From assembly GCA_001600355.1 (NCBI GenBank), contig BCJU01000004.1:434001-498000 (forward strand): a stretch of DNA of 64,000 nt. Reading direction: 5' to 3'. A model generated the notes under the pieces. That model did not search any database. It was not told where the DNA came from and saw only the letters and a program-made list of their open reading frames with translations. Within the stretch, counting starts at the first letter, position 1; each line of letters begins with the position of its first letter. The position numbers and the translations under genes were made by a program. This document shows positions 40,555 through 50,800 of this stretch, one piece after another. Source of the DNA: Meira nashicola. Lineage: Eukaryota; Basidiomycota; Exobasidiomycetes; Exobasidiales; Brachybasidiaceae.

Positions 40555-42705
40555 CTATGCAGATAAATCTCCTGACATCCATGCGAAAACCATGAAACCA
40601 ACTCCATAAGGTGATGCAAGTCTGCGAAATGCCCATGCAACTCTTCCACTTCCCCATGCTTGTGCTTGTGAAACAGATCGTACACTTCCAGGTGCACTGC
40701 TTTCGGGGTATCGATAATTGAAGACGTTCAGAAGCCTTCTATAGATCGGAATTAGCTTATTTGTCGCTGTGGAAGTTGCATTGGATGTCGCTTTCGCTCC
40801 GAAACCTTCTGGCTTCACAGTTGATGTTGGAGTCTTTGTCACAATTGCTCTCTGTTTATCTTGCGAATTGAATGGGGCGATAAAGTATGTGTGAAAGAGG
40901 AGGATTGGTTTTGGTACTGGTGTGGGATTGATATGTAAACTTGCCTCTTTAATGGAAGGGTATCGTAAAGAAGAAGTACGTTGTGCATGTTCTAAAAGAA
41001 GAGAGTACGCCGAAGGACGTGTGCTGAGTGGTGGCATGACATGTGGTTCACGCCGGGTATTTGTTGTTTTGAAAGGCATCTTGATCTTCAGCTGGCCGTG
41101 ACGCTTTTTTCTATTGCCATTTAAGTGACTTGTAGAAGAAGATTGTTGAACGATCTGTTCAGTCGACTTCTTTTGAATATCTTTATGTCTCAATTTGAGA
41201 GGATGTGGTGGTCTCTTAAAATGCTGCAAACGCTGACCTTCTATTCTGCTCAGATTCGATCCTGTAGAATTACCGCTTCTGAGTGCCAAGAAGCCGCCAG
41301 CTCTCAGTTGAGAGCCTGTTTGACGTAATATTTTGCTATATCTTGTCCGCGCTCCAACAGTATGTTGCCTTCCGATCGGTGGTTTCTCAGTGCCAGCTTT
41401 TGGAGATGATGGCTTTTCACCTCGTTCCCAATTCTTCCTTCCTTCCCATACAACAAGTCTCATCAATTCTGCAGGTCTTCCAACAAGCTCATAAATTGCC
41501 GCTCCAAATGCACCGCCGATGACTAAGACCAATGCTGCGATAATACGGCCAGTCTTTGTTCGAGATCGGGAATAGGAGATATCACCTGTCCGGACTAATT
41601 GCCCCGATTCATTTTCAATCGTAACCTCATCCAGGTTTGCATCAGCTGGCAAGCCTTGTGGAAGAGTAGCAGATGTGTTGAAGAAAGCAATCGTTCGATC
41701 TACGCCCAAAGAAACATGAAATGCTAATCTCCTTGACATTTCAAAAACTAAAAAGAAAGCCGAAAAGCCAACTGAATCTCTTGCTAATGACATCACTAAT
41801 CCTGCTCCATGCACTCCTCCTCTCCATCTTTTGATACGTTTCTCCCATAATTTACGCTGTGATTCAGTTTGGCTTACATCACTTGTTTTTGCGCTACCTT
41901 TTCTTCCCTCGGCTACCTTTTTCACCATTTTGCTATGTGTAATCTCAGGAGCAAAAGGTAAGATAGCAGCACGAGCAACTGCAAGCCAGGAAATACGAGG
42001 TGGACGTTGAACTGTTCTTGCGCCATGTTGAAACCGCTTGGGTTTATTGACTTGGGATGTAAGAACGATTCGAACATTATCTAAAGGTGCCGAAACGATG
42101 CATTGAGCTGCTCCTGCTGCACCTCCAGCCAAGGCTACGATCCAAAGTGGAGTGAATGTATCTATAGATCGAGCTTTTAACGTTTCATCAGATTTCTTTT
42201 CATCATCTCTTTTGAGGTCATTAACACCAGAGATTGGAAGTCGAGGATAGTATTTGTTGACCAGATGTGCTTCTGTAAGAGAATATGCTTCAAAAAGGCA
42301 GAAACCGATTGTTGTATTGACCAAAAGAGGCGGTATAAGTAGATGCGGTAGGAATGACTTGCTTTCACGCTGTATTAATGTTCTCATATATCGAAATGAT
42401 AACTTCCTACCTTCCCTCTGTGCCATTGCCTCTAATAAGCTCCACGACGATAGTTTCACAGGTCTAAATAGACGAACTGGAGCACGAAAGACGAAAGCAA
42501 GAGTACCAACCAGAGCACGAGCAAGTGCTCCCGTTAAAGACTCTTTTCTAGAAGCTTCATTACCATCATCACTTTCAGACTTTCTCCTTTTGCGGGTAGG
42601 CCTTTTTGTTATGGTAGAAGAATTGTTGGTATGATCGTCCTCATTGTGTTTTTGACTTGCTGTACCTGCAGCGGGCAAAACTTGTGATACCTGCAATGCC
42701 GACAT
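40555..42705 (-). CDS. Large divergent mitochondrial-carrier-like protein
   Basis: Single-exon gene of 716 residues, ATG complementary to 42703-42705. Two mitochondrial carrier signatures (PX[DE]XX[RK]) are visible: PLDNVR at 207-212 ('AQCIVSAPLDNVRIVLTSQ') and PAELMR later, after 'GGAFGAAIYELVGR'. The helix following the second repeat keeps the RDSVGFSAFFLVFEMSRR pattern. A first repeat is present but degenerate: 'FRAPVRLFRPVK' has Arg in place of the acidic residue, followed by 'HLLIPPLLVNTTIGFCLFEA'. The carrier core ends near residue 420; the last ~300 residues are basic, Ser/Thr-rich and not a known fold. Standard carriers are ~300 residues and solute-specific residues cannot be assigned, so transport ability is uncertain. 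The N terminus (KRPTRKRRKSES) is basic. It could alternatively be an outer-membrane Ugo1-type relative. Confidence 0.6.
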   Translation of the reverse strand: MSALQVSQVLPAAGTASQKHNEDDHTNNSSTITKRPTRKRRKSESDDGNEASRKESLTGALARALVGTLAFVFRAPVRLFRPVKLSSWSLLEAMAQREGRKLSFRYMRTLIQRESKSFLPHLLIPPLLVNTTIGFCLFEAYSLTEAHLVNKYYPRLPISGVNDLKRDDEKKSDETLKARSIDTFTPLWIVALAGGAAGAAQCIVSAPLDNVRIVLTSQVNKPKRFQHGARTVQRPPRISWLAVARAAILPFAPEITHSKMVKKVAEGRKGSAKTSDVSQTESQRKLWEKRIKRWRGGVHGAGLVMSLARDSVGFSAFFLVFEMSRRLAFHVSLGVDRTIAFFNTSATLPQGLPADANLDEVTIENESGQLVRTGDISYSRSRTKTGRIIAALVLVIGGAFGAAIYELVGRPAELMRLVVWEGRKNWERGEKPSSPKAGTEKPPIGRQHTVGARTRYSKILRQTGSQLRAGGFLALRSGNSTGSNLSRIEGQRLQHFKRPPHPLKLRHKDIQKKSTEQIVQQSSSTSHLNGNRKKRHGQLKIKMPFKTTNTRREPHVMPPLSTRPSAYSLLLEHAQRTSSLRYPSIKEASLHINPTPVPKPILLFHTYFIAPFNSQDKQRAIVTKTPTSTVKPEGFGAKATSNATSTATNKLIPIYRRLLNVFNYRYPESSAPGSVRSVSQAQAWGSGRVAWAFRRLASPYGVGFMVFAWMSGDLSA

Positions 42706-43170
42706 AGCATGCTATAAAGAGATCTGAATTGATCCCCTATCTCTATATATGCTTATTTTGAAAGAGTTATTGCCGCCTTAGTGACCATCATTCAATATGC
42801 TTGTGGAGTTTAAACACCTAAAATTGAGGAACAACAGAAACAAACCCAAAGATCAACAAAATCTCTCACATTCGCGCTAATCTTTCATTCCTCACGCGTC
42901 ACCTTTCTTCACTTTGCAAGCCAGAGATCCAATAACTTCCCAGCACGTGGCATTATTCTTCTTCGGGGTTGTCGGCAGCCCAGCAGTGAATACATCAGTT
43001 GTTGTGCGTGCGCGCGCTCCCTCTAAGGCAGCAGGCGTGCAATACGCCTCTTTCTAGCACTAGACTATAATCAGATCGATGCATGTTTTCGAGAAGGTTA
43101 CTTGAATTGCAAATCATCACTCTATTTAATCCTTATCACCATCAACATCTCCTTCAGAAACTAGATCACA
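42706..43170. promoter_or_regulatory. Divergent promoter, carrier-like / ATP15
   Basis: A 465-bp region separating two genes that read outwards, both apparently mitochondrial. It contains a CACGTG box near 42954 and GTGCGTGCGCGCGC near 43004-43017, the reverse complement of the GCACGCAC motif seen in other intergenic regions. The ATG of ATP15 follows a CACCATCAACATC-type leader. Confidence 0.45.
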
Positions 43171-43575
43171 ATGTCTTCTGCAGCTGCTTGGCGCCAATAC
43201 TTCACGTACGTATCATTTTCGATTCAATGATCGCCTGTTACCGATCACTCGACTTTTCAACTTTTTGATGGAAAAATTAGAACAATCATAATTAACATTG
43301 ATTTTTTTTCTCTTCCCTTACTCGTTACAGGTACAACAAGTACACTTCAATCTGTGCTCGTGCTACACGTCAAGCACTCAAAGAGGAAGAGCGTGTTAAG
43401 GCTGACAAACGTGGATTCATGGCTTTGCGTTACCAAGAATGGAAAGATGGTAAAGCTGGTGACAACGTAAGTGTATGATATACAATGAATCAATTTGGAA
43501 TGACAGCTGACATTTTCTCATCCTTTTTTTCCTCCATCTCAGGTAAACTTGGCCGCCGAAGAAAAGAAGCAATAA
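43171..43575 (+). CDS. ATP15: Mitochondrial ATP synthase subunit epsilon (Atp15), three exons
   Basis: Too short and split for ordinary ORF finding. Exon 1 43171-43205, exon 2 43331-43466, exon 3 43543-43575, giving 67 residues; introns are 125 and 76 bp with GTACGT and GTAAGT donors and TTACAG and CTCAG acceptors, both junctions in frame. The product begins MSSAAAWRQYFTYNKYTSIC, followed by ARATRQALKEEER. This is the pattern of the mitochondrial F1 epsilon family (W-R-x-x-x-x-Y-x-x-Y, then a basic R-x-A-L-K helix). In F1Fo this subunit sits at the foot of the central stalk with gamma and delta. No separate presequence is needed in this family. Its length agrees with known members (51-70). 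Confidence is good given the conserved motif and clean splicing. Confidence 0.85.
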
Positions 43576-43776
43576 ACACCTGTTCAGGATCGGAAATTAG
43601 AGAGAACACCAAATGTGCAATACACTAATCTAAATCATTGAATGACAATCATTTAGCACAACAGAATCCGCTTTCATCTTGTTAGCTAGGAATGGCACAG
43701 TATTGCTAATGTTTTGATTAAAGAAGCTGTTTCTTAAAATTAAGAGGTAAGAGTACAAAAATCCATCAGGTTCTAT
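43576..43776. other. Convergent 3' flanks of ATP15 and PRM10-like
   Basis: A 201-bp convergent AT-rich spacer with no gene or discernible structure. Confidence 0.4.
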
Positions 43777-46560
43777 CTAAAATGCAAACAAGACTGCATT
43801 AGAACGTTTATTGCCCAGCATATGGACCAAGATCGCACTGACAAATAATCCAGTTGTGATACCGATGGAAACTTGCACCATACGGAAACCGAGACTTAAA
43901 CCATTCGTGTACAGATCACCATCGGAGCCTTGATAGGTCATCGCTAATCCACCAGCCATTGCCATTCCACTTGGGACCAAAAAGTTGACAGCAACTGTAA
44001 TGGCAGTGAAAGCGGTTGCGTTATAGATGCGTGAATAAGCATTACCCAGAATACCGATCACAAAACTTCCGATTGCTGAAACTACATCACTTCGATCGAA
44101 GATGTAACGATTTGCAAGCATATTGGCAGCATATCCGATGCATGCAATCATAACACTGACAGGGACCTCCTTTGTCTTCAATGGCAAGAGGTGACCCAAG
44201 CATGACAGGAACGAGAAAATTGGCACAGTGGCTGCTTTGGATACTGGTGGAACAGATTGACGCCACCATGGCCAATCAGGTTCACGATAACATCCGATCG
44301 AACTGACGCTGTGGTGCAGAGAGGCTGCAGTTGCATTTGTGAATGTGAAAGAACCTGTCCAATGGGGCATTGTTTCGTTTGAGAGAATGAATGAGCCCAT
44401 GACTTGCACTTGTTCAGCCAAGGTAGGGAAAATGTCTTTTCTTGCTTTCGGATCTATCCAATAGTACAAATCAGATCCGATTGAAATTGCGAATCCTAAG
44501 AAGAGAGAGTAAATCACAGCATAGACCATACGAACTGATCCAGTCATCATATTCTTTGATGCAAGCTCAAGTGATGCACACAAAACTGCATATCCTGGCA
44601 AAAGTCCAATCAATCCACTACTTGCAACTGCTTCATAACAAAATACGCTCTTGACGCTCAAAGCACGAGAAACGAAGCTGAAAAGGATAGCAACGGCAAT
44701 ATCAAATACGTTGGAGAACATTTGATTATTACCTGCTAAGCAAAGCTGGCTGAATGTCAACAAGCCTCCAAACAAAGCTGAGATCCAAATATCCACGAAT
44801 GATCCACCAAAATTGATGGGTGCCATCATACCGCACTTAACGATGCTGAACAGGATTCTTGAGAGATTTGACCACTCAGGAGGTTTGGAAAACATTTCGT
44901 CCAAGAGTAGAGATGCATCCTCTATCGGAATCTTGTCGCTCATGACTTCTTTGTAGAGGGCATGTAGCTCATTCAATCGACCAAGTGCAATCTCTGTCTT
45001 AGACTTGACAAAATGGGTTTGAGACAAGTTGGTTTCGCCTCCTCCAAAGCTTGCGATCACAATACCAGGAAAGTGAATAAATTGTGCATCAACGTGCAAA
45101 ACACCCGAAAGAGCATTTAATTGACTTTCGACACGGTGAGATGGTGCTCCGAATAACATCAAAGCTCTTGCCATTTTCAAGATGAATTTTCGTCTACGAT
45201 CAATGTGTGATTCCATACTGCTATGGTAACCGTGTTCCTTTTTGCCCATCAAACCGCCATTGAAAACTTTGTGATTCTTTATTGGGTTGACAAGAGAACC
45301 AAAACTTCTTGATCGTCCTCGTCCATTGGATTGACCATTTTGTGTCATGAAGCTGTCATCCCGAGTAGACATTGTTCTTCTTGCGATAAACGGTCTTTTC
45401 TCTTCAACACTCTTGCGCCTGAAACCAGTCAATCTTGGGTCATCAGGTTCCATTGGCTCATCGTGAAAGCCTAAAATGGTAGCCATGCCGTTTTCACGGC
45501 CATGATGTGTGTGGGTGTAAATGGTTGCTTCTGAGCTCCCAGAATCCAAAGAGCCGTTGCGATTCGTCAAAGAGTCATTGGATTGCTTTCGACCATCTTG
45601 TGTTGTCCATATTCTTCCATATAGATTACTCAACGAGTTGGTAAAAGAAGCATATTGAGGAGGAGGAGGACGTTGAGCATCTGAATTGTGATCTTGTTGC
45701 TTTTCTGAATCCATATCCAAATTTGTATCAACTTGCATATCCGTTGGTGTTTGCATGATGGGCTGTAAAGCTGGCTGAAAGCCGATGTTCGAATTGATTC
45801 TCGGGGTACTGTTATTGTGTATGCCGAAAGCATGAAAGGTTTGTGGATCATTCACTCTCTGCACGAGCTGTGGAGTTGATGTGCTAACAGAACGCAAGAT
45901 TGGTGTTGAATTTTGATGAACGGGTAAGATGCCGTTTGAATTGTTCAGTCTTGACTGACGAGCAAGATTGTCTGCTGCTCTTGGAGGCGCGATAGGAATT
46001 GGAGCAGAACTGAAACGGTTATCAATACTGAAGACGCTGCCTGGTCTTGAAGTTGGTCCTCTCCTGCCTCCTCCAAGTGGCGATGGCTTGATAGGACCAG
46101 TTTGAGAAGGGAAAACTGGCAGAACAACCTGTTGAGGCGTGTTATTAGGATGTGAACTGGCAACAGAAGCACGTCTGATCATAGGACCACTTTGTGATAA
46201 TCTCGTTCCCACATTAGGATGAGGAGGTGGACGATAAGAAAAGTAATTTGGATCGTCTCCCATATCCTCCATCCCAGCAGTGATATGATTGCGCGCATTC
46301 ATTTGCATTGCACCTGGTGCAGAAGCGGGAAAATATTGACTCACTTCTGATGCGCCAGGATTAGGACTTGCGGGAACATCAGCAACGGGTCTTGCATTTG
46401 TTCCTGTTCGATGATAAACACTTTGACGATCTTGCTGAACTCCAAGGCTTGGTGGTGATGATACAACCACCAAAGGTCTGTCCATTCCAACCATGCTTTC
46501 GAGCTCACTTTTGGTGACGTATAGGCTTTGATGAGGATCTTGTGGATTATAATGAGACAT
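43777..46560 (-). CDS. PRM10: ThrE/Prm10-like membrane transporter
   Basis: Single-exon gene of 927 residues, ATG complementary to 46558-46560. The first ~440 residues are disordered and Ser/Pro/Gln-rich. From about 450 comes the cytoplasmic ThrE domain ('FILKMARALMLFGAPSHRVE', 'LGRLNELHALYKEVMSDKIP', then CGMMAPINFGGSFVD), followed by about ten hydrophobic helices to the C terminus ('AVASSGLIGLLPGYAVLCAS', 'MVYAVIYSLFLGFAISIGSD', 'AIGSFVIGILGNAYSRIYNA'). ThrE proteins in bacteria export threonine and serine. Fungal Prm10-like proteins share the fold; Prm10 is pheromone-induced in yeast but its transport role is unproven, so the substrate here is unknown. The membrane part looks intact. It lies convergent to ATP15. 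Confidence 0.85.
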   Translation of the reverse strand: MSHYNPQDPHQSLYVTKSELESMVGMDRPLVVVSSPPSLGVQQDRQSVYHRTGTNARPVADVPASPNPGASEVSQYFPASAPGAMQMNARNHITAGMEDMGDDPNYFSYRPPPHPNVGTRLSQSGPMIRRASVASSHPNNTPQQVVLPVFPSQTGPIKPSPLGGGRRGPTSRPGSVFSIDNRFSSAPIPIAPPRAADNLARQSRLNNSNGILPVHQNSTPILRSVSTSTPQLVQRVNDPQTFHAFGIHNNSTPRINSNIGFQPALQPIMQTPTDMQVDTNLDMDSEKQQDHNSDAQRPPPPQYASFTNSLSNLYGRIWTTQDGRKQSNDSLTNRNGSLDSGSSEATIYTHTHHGRENGMATILGFHDEPMEPDDPRLTGFRRKSVEEKRPFIARRTMSTRDDSFMTQNGQSNGRGRSRSFGSLVNPIKNHKVFNGGLMGKKEHGYHSSMESHIDRRRKFILKMARALMLFGAPSHRVESQLNALSGVLHVDAQFIHFPGIVIASFGGGETNLSQTHFVKSKTEIALGRLNELHALYKEVMSDKIPIEDASLLLDEMFSKPPEWSNLSRILFSIVKCGMMAPINFGGSFVDIWISALFGGLLTFSQLCLAGNNQMFSNVFDIAVAILFSFVSRALSVKSVFCYEAVASSGLIGLLPGYAVLCASLELASKNMMTGSVRMVYAVIYSLFLGFAISIGSDLYYWIDPKARKDIFPTLAEQVQVMGSFILSNETMPHWTGSFTFTNATAASLHHSVSSIGCYREPDWPWWRQSVPPVSKAATVPIFSFLSCLGHLLPLKTKEVPVSVMIACIGYAANMLANRYIFDRSDVVSAIGSFVIGILGNAYSRIYNATAFTAITVAVNFLVPSGMAMAGGLAMTYQGSDGDLYTNGLSLGFRMVQVSIGITTGLFVSAILVHMLGNKRSNAVLFAF

Positions 46561-47846
46561 ATTGATACGTAAAGAATGTAAGATGAATAATGATTATGCG
46601 TTATTACAGCAAAGAGAATGGCACCTGGCCAAAGAGAAAGCAATAAAGTCAAAAGACGATCAACGTCTGTTTTGTGGTAATGAAGGTATTGTCAATGTGG
46701 TGAAGGTAGGGAAGGAAGCAACGAAAAGGTGAAAGCATCTTTAAATAGACAAAGTCTGAAATAGACAAGTTGGTGCACGATTCTATTCTCGGACTAGCAA
46801 GATTTGCTGGCAGATGCTATTCATTGTGTCATCGGTAAGGACAATTTTAAACCTATCATTGGGTCAGATAGCAAAGTGAGCGAAGATGTCTCGCGCTAAC
46901 GTGTTATCCCATTATTAATTGGTTTGTCCTTTTTAGATCTGTAAAGCAGTGCTCCCTTACACAGTAGGGTGATTGCATCTTGCATGAATCCGACTTTTTA
47001 ATTAGTTTTTCCGGCTTGAAATAATGTGAGGTAGTCTGTTGCATTGAAACTGGTAATCATGTCAGCAATCTCTAAAGTGATCCTTGATCGCATCTCCTGC
47101 AACAATAACAAACGACTGATTAAGCGTTTGACATGTTTCTCAATTCCATACATGATCTGTTTAGATAAAGCACTAGTCAAAGCTGGCGATCAATTTTATT
47201 TTTCTTCATGACAAATGCATAGAAAGCGGCGGCCGCAATTCATTTGTCCTTCATGTTAAAATCCAAACAAGTCCGCCTACGGTTCAATGCAGCGCCATGG
47301 AAAAGGGTCGCCTGCTGTTTATGTGACAAATTTGTATTACTCTGTAGTCTGTACCTTAAACGCATACGTAAAGAAAAAGAAAGCTAATTTCGCACACACG
47401 GCTCACGCGCCATATCAGCAAACTCCACTCAGCAAAGGTGTTTGTTGCACATACACACACGCATGCATACAGATGGTATTGTTTCTTTTTTGTGACCGTG
47501 TGCATGCGTTGCAATTTTGTTTACAGCCCATTCTCATCGAAATCCCTCTCAAACCATCATTCTTTAAAAGGCGTCATGAAGTCTCCTTCATAAACTCCTT
47601 TTCTCTTTTTTTTACGTTCCACACAAAAGTTCAAATTTTCAATCTATTCTTTTCCAAAAATTTACTTAAACAAAGGCGGCGTCGAATTGCATCAATGTGC
47701 GGTGCATCGTAGGAGCCGAGGGTGCACAGAAGAAATATTGATCAGGATTATAAATTGATTGGCGGCAAAGGCATACATTATACTTTTGCCCGCTTTCATA
47801 CGATTAATCCTTCTTACGTCTTTTCTCTCCATCTACACAGATCATC
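46561..47846. other. 1.3-kb divergent region between PRM10-like and 1540-residue gene
   Basis: The two flanking genes read outwards, so this holds both promoters. Two open frames lie within it. One on the minus strand (46998-47180) can be read as a short helical peptide after a possible acceptor 'TTTATCTAAACAG', but no first exon can be matched. One on the + strand (47287-47712, TTG start) is low in conserved character. The last 60 bp before 47847 (CTTTTCTCTCCATCTACACAG, then ATC ATC ATG) look like an intron acceptor immediately upstream of the ATG, so a 5' UTR intron is possible. Otherwise nothing is recognised. Confidence 0.4.
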
Positions 47847-50800
47847 ATGAGTTCATCTCAAAGGCCTGGTGATGATCCTTCACATCCTCACCAAGATTTA
47901 CGTATTCCCAGCCAATTTCCATCATATTATCTAGGTCAATCTTTGCCATCAACATCATTGCATCTTCAAACCTTAGCTGCACCACCTGTTGCAGTTCAAA
48001 TCGCTAGCTTACATCGTGCAGCGGAAGTCGCTCGATTCGATTGGAGATCATCACAACAACGAAGGATTTCTGCTTTAGAATCAGCAGAAGAACAACGTCG
48101 TTCAAATGAAGAAGCTAATGCAACAGCATATCAACTTCTACCGCAAAATAACAACAATAATAGATCTTCGAGGAATGAACAAACATCTCAACGTGCCACT
48201 TCAGAGCGAATCTTTTCCTCTTCGCTAGATGCTTACCTTTCTGCAGCTCGAGATCTATCACAACCAAACGAGCCACCGGAAGATGTAGTAAACCTTTTCG
48301 ATGCATACTTATCAGAAGATTATGATAGCGATGCAACTGAAGATGAAGTTTTGGCTACCACATTGCGTCCAACGCAAGAGCGTAGAAGGCAGAGTAGCGA
48401 TCGAAGGCCCACAAATAATGCTGCATTATCGCAAGAGGGAGGTCAAAGTTCAATCTCTTTAGCTAATTTGAATGAAGAGTATACCGCTGAAAGTCAGGTA
48501 TGGGACCGAATGGTGGAAGATTTGGCGATTGGTGCTGGCGTTGGAGGACGAGGAAGAAATCCTGCTGGAGGATTAGGTACAAACGCTCACAATCGCGGTA
48601 TTTCTGGAGGTATTGCCGCTTCCATGCTTGCACTGTCTGCTGCCATTCCTCGTCCTGACTTGTTGGGACAGAATGGAGCAGTATCTGTATCTAATTCTTC
48701 GCGATTATTGCCCCACCCAATTTGGGCAAGAAGGTATCCTGGTGCAGCCGGTGAATGGCTTCGAGGTGAATTAGCCAGACGTGCAAACTCTCGTACAAAT
48801 ACCAATCAAAGTGGCACGACTGCAACTATAGGATCTACAAGCGAAGAACCTCGTCGTGCTCGTCAAACTGCTCGTCGTAGCGCAGGTACTAGAATTCGTC
48901 GTGATTCTCCCAGTACAACTAGGGGAGCTTCTCCGACAACCAGTCGTCGACCTCCGCCGCCTGATTTCAATGAAGCTCTTGACAATCAAACAAGAGATGC
49001 ATTTGATGATATTTTCTCCAATCCACGCACTCGTGATCGTGCATCTACTCGATTGCCTATAGCACCTCCTACTGCTTCTAGCACATCACCATGGAGTGCT
49101 CTGCAAATTCCTTCTCTTGACTTAAATAATCGAGCTAGTATACGATCAAATCGTGCGACAGAGCCAATCGCTACAGCCATTGGCGCAACACAGGATGATT
49201 CGAATGGAAGTACGTTGAGTGTGCCGTCAAATGCAGCCGCTTTAGCCCCAACGCCTCCGCCCGGTCTTGCGAGAGAAGGTGGAAACCATTCTTCGAGTAG
49301 CGGTACAGCAAACATTAATCAGACTTCCACTCCTCGTAGTGAAGCTGCTGAAAGGGTTGCACGCATGGCACAAAGGATGCGCGAAAGGAATGCAACAGAT
49401 CAATCTGACAATCAAAATTCTGCTCCTAGCGCAAATGATCGATCTTCAAGAGCAGTGCGTGGTGGAATGGAGTACATCAGAAGACTTCGCGTTATGGATG
49501 GATTAGAGACCGAAGATGGCATGAACAACGCCAATACCCCACAAAGACGCTTTGAAGATCCTCCAAGTCCTGTAAGACCATCACAAATATTTCCATGGTA
49601 TTCGCCAAGGGTAGAAGATGATTTAACGCAGCAAATGTCTTCCTTGCAAATTGCTTCAAATATGAATGATGATGAACATGATCCCAATGGTACTTCTAGT
49701 GATTGGTATCAAATGGCAAGAGCACGAATGGCTGCAAATTCTGCTATGCCATTTGGTTCTAACCCATACGACGATCCTAACGGTGAATTGATCGAAGATG
49801 TTCCGGAAGCACCTTTACGTGTCCGAAGAAGAATTTTGACAGCCAGCAGTGCCAATGCCAGTCAACGACAAAGGAATCGTTCTGCTCGTGTGATAGCAGA
49901 TGAAGAGAGTGCGTTCACAGCTTCGAGTGATACTTTGCACAATAGCCAAAATCTTGAACAAGGTAGCGAGCCTTGGAATGTCGTTGATGGTTGGACTGTT
50001 ATTGATCCACGTCCTACCAGTCCTGTTCGTCGGACTCGTGATGAAGGTAGTGAAAATGTGACAACATGGTTCCGCGGCCCATCATTCTCCACCAGTCCTG
50101 GTCTTATCGATCATGCCGCTCAAAATGATGATACGTCACAAAGTCGATCTAATCCATTTGATCCGCGCATCACACGGCCGCTTACGCGAGATGCAAATTT
50201 GAGCTCAGATGATCTTGCTCGGATGCTAGAAGAAGTTAGAGGAAGCATTGGCCAACGTCGCAGACCATCGATTGAGGTTGAAACGGAAGGACAAGATAAT
50301 CGCCGAGCGAATAGCACGCCTTCTGCGCCCATTAGAAGGGCAGAATATGCTTCTGGCATATCTGAAGAACCTCAAAGAAGAATGACTTCTCGCGAGAATA
50401 CACCTTCTCCTGAACCACAAAGGCAAACTGCAACAGAAGATGTACGTTCTAATGCGCTTGCTCGATTTCAAAGATTGTCCTCTATTGGCGCACGTTTAGA
50501 GGAAGAATTTAGATCTAGACAAGGCGAATTGCGGGAACGTGAACAACGATTACGAACAGAGGTTGCACGACGACGTATGGAATTGGATCAATTACGTCAA
50601 CAACAAGGGAGGATTGGTAGAGTAGTTGAAAGAAGTAGAAGAGATAGAGATACTGAACAACAGGTGTCCTCGTCGCAAGATGCTACTCCACAAGGAACAC
50701 AAGCTGTTCTGCCTGTCGCCGCAGATGTACAAACCGTCGTTGCAGCACCAATGCCACAAGTAACGTCTGGCTCATCGCTCGTGCGTAGAAGAACTGTGCG

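Noticed and set aside
41125..42634. Plus-strand frames inside the carrier-like gene
   Set aside because: Antisense shadows of the 716-residue gene; no conserved pattern.
47287..47712. 141-codon + strand frame before the 1540-residue gene
   Set aside because: Lies in the divergent promoter region, with a low-complexity Phe-rich C terminus and no homology that I can see.
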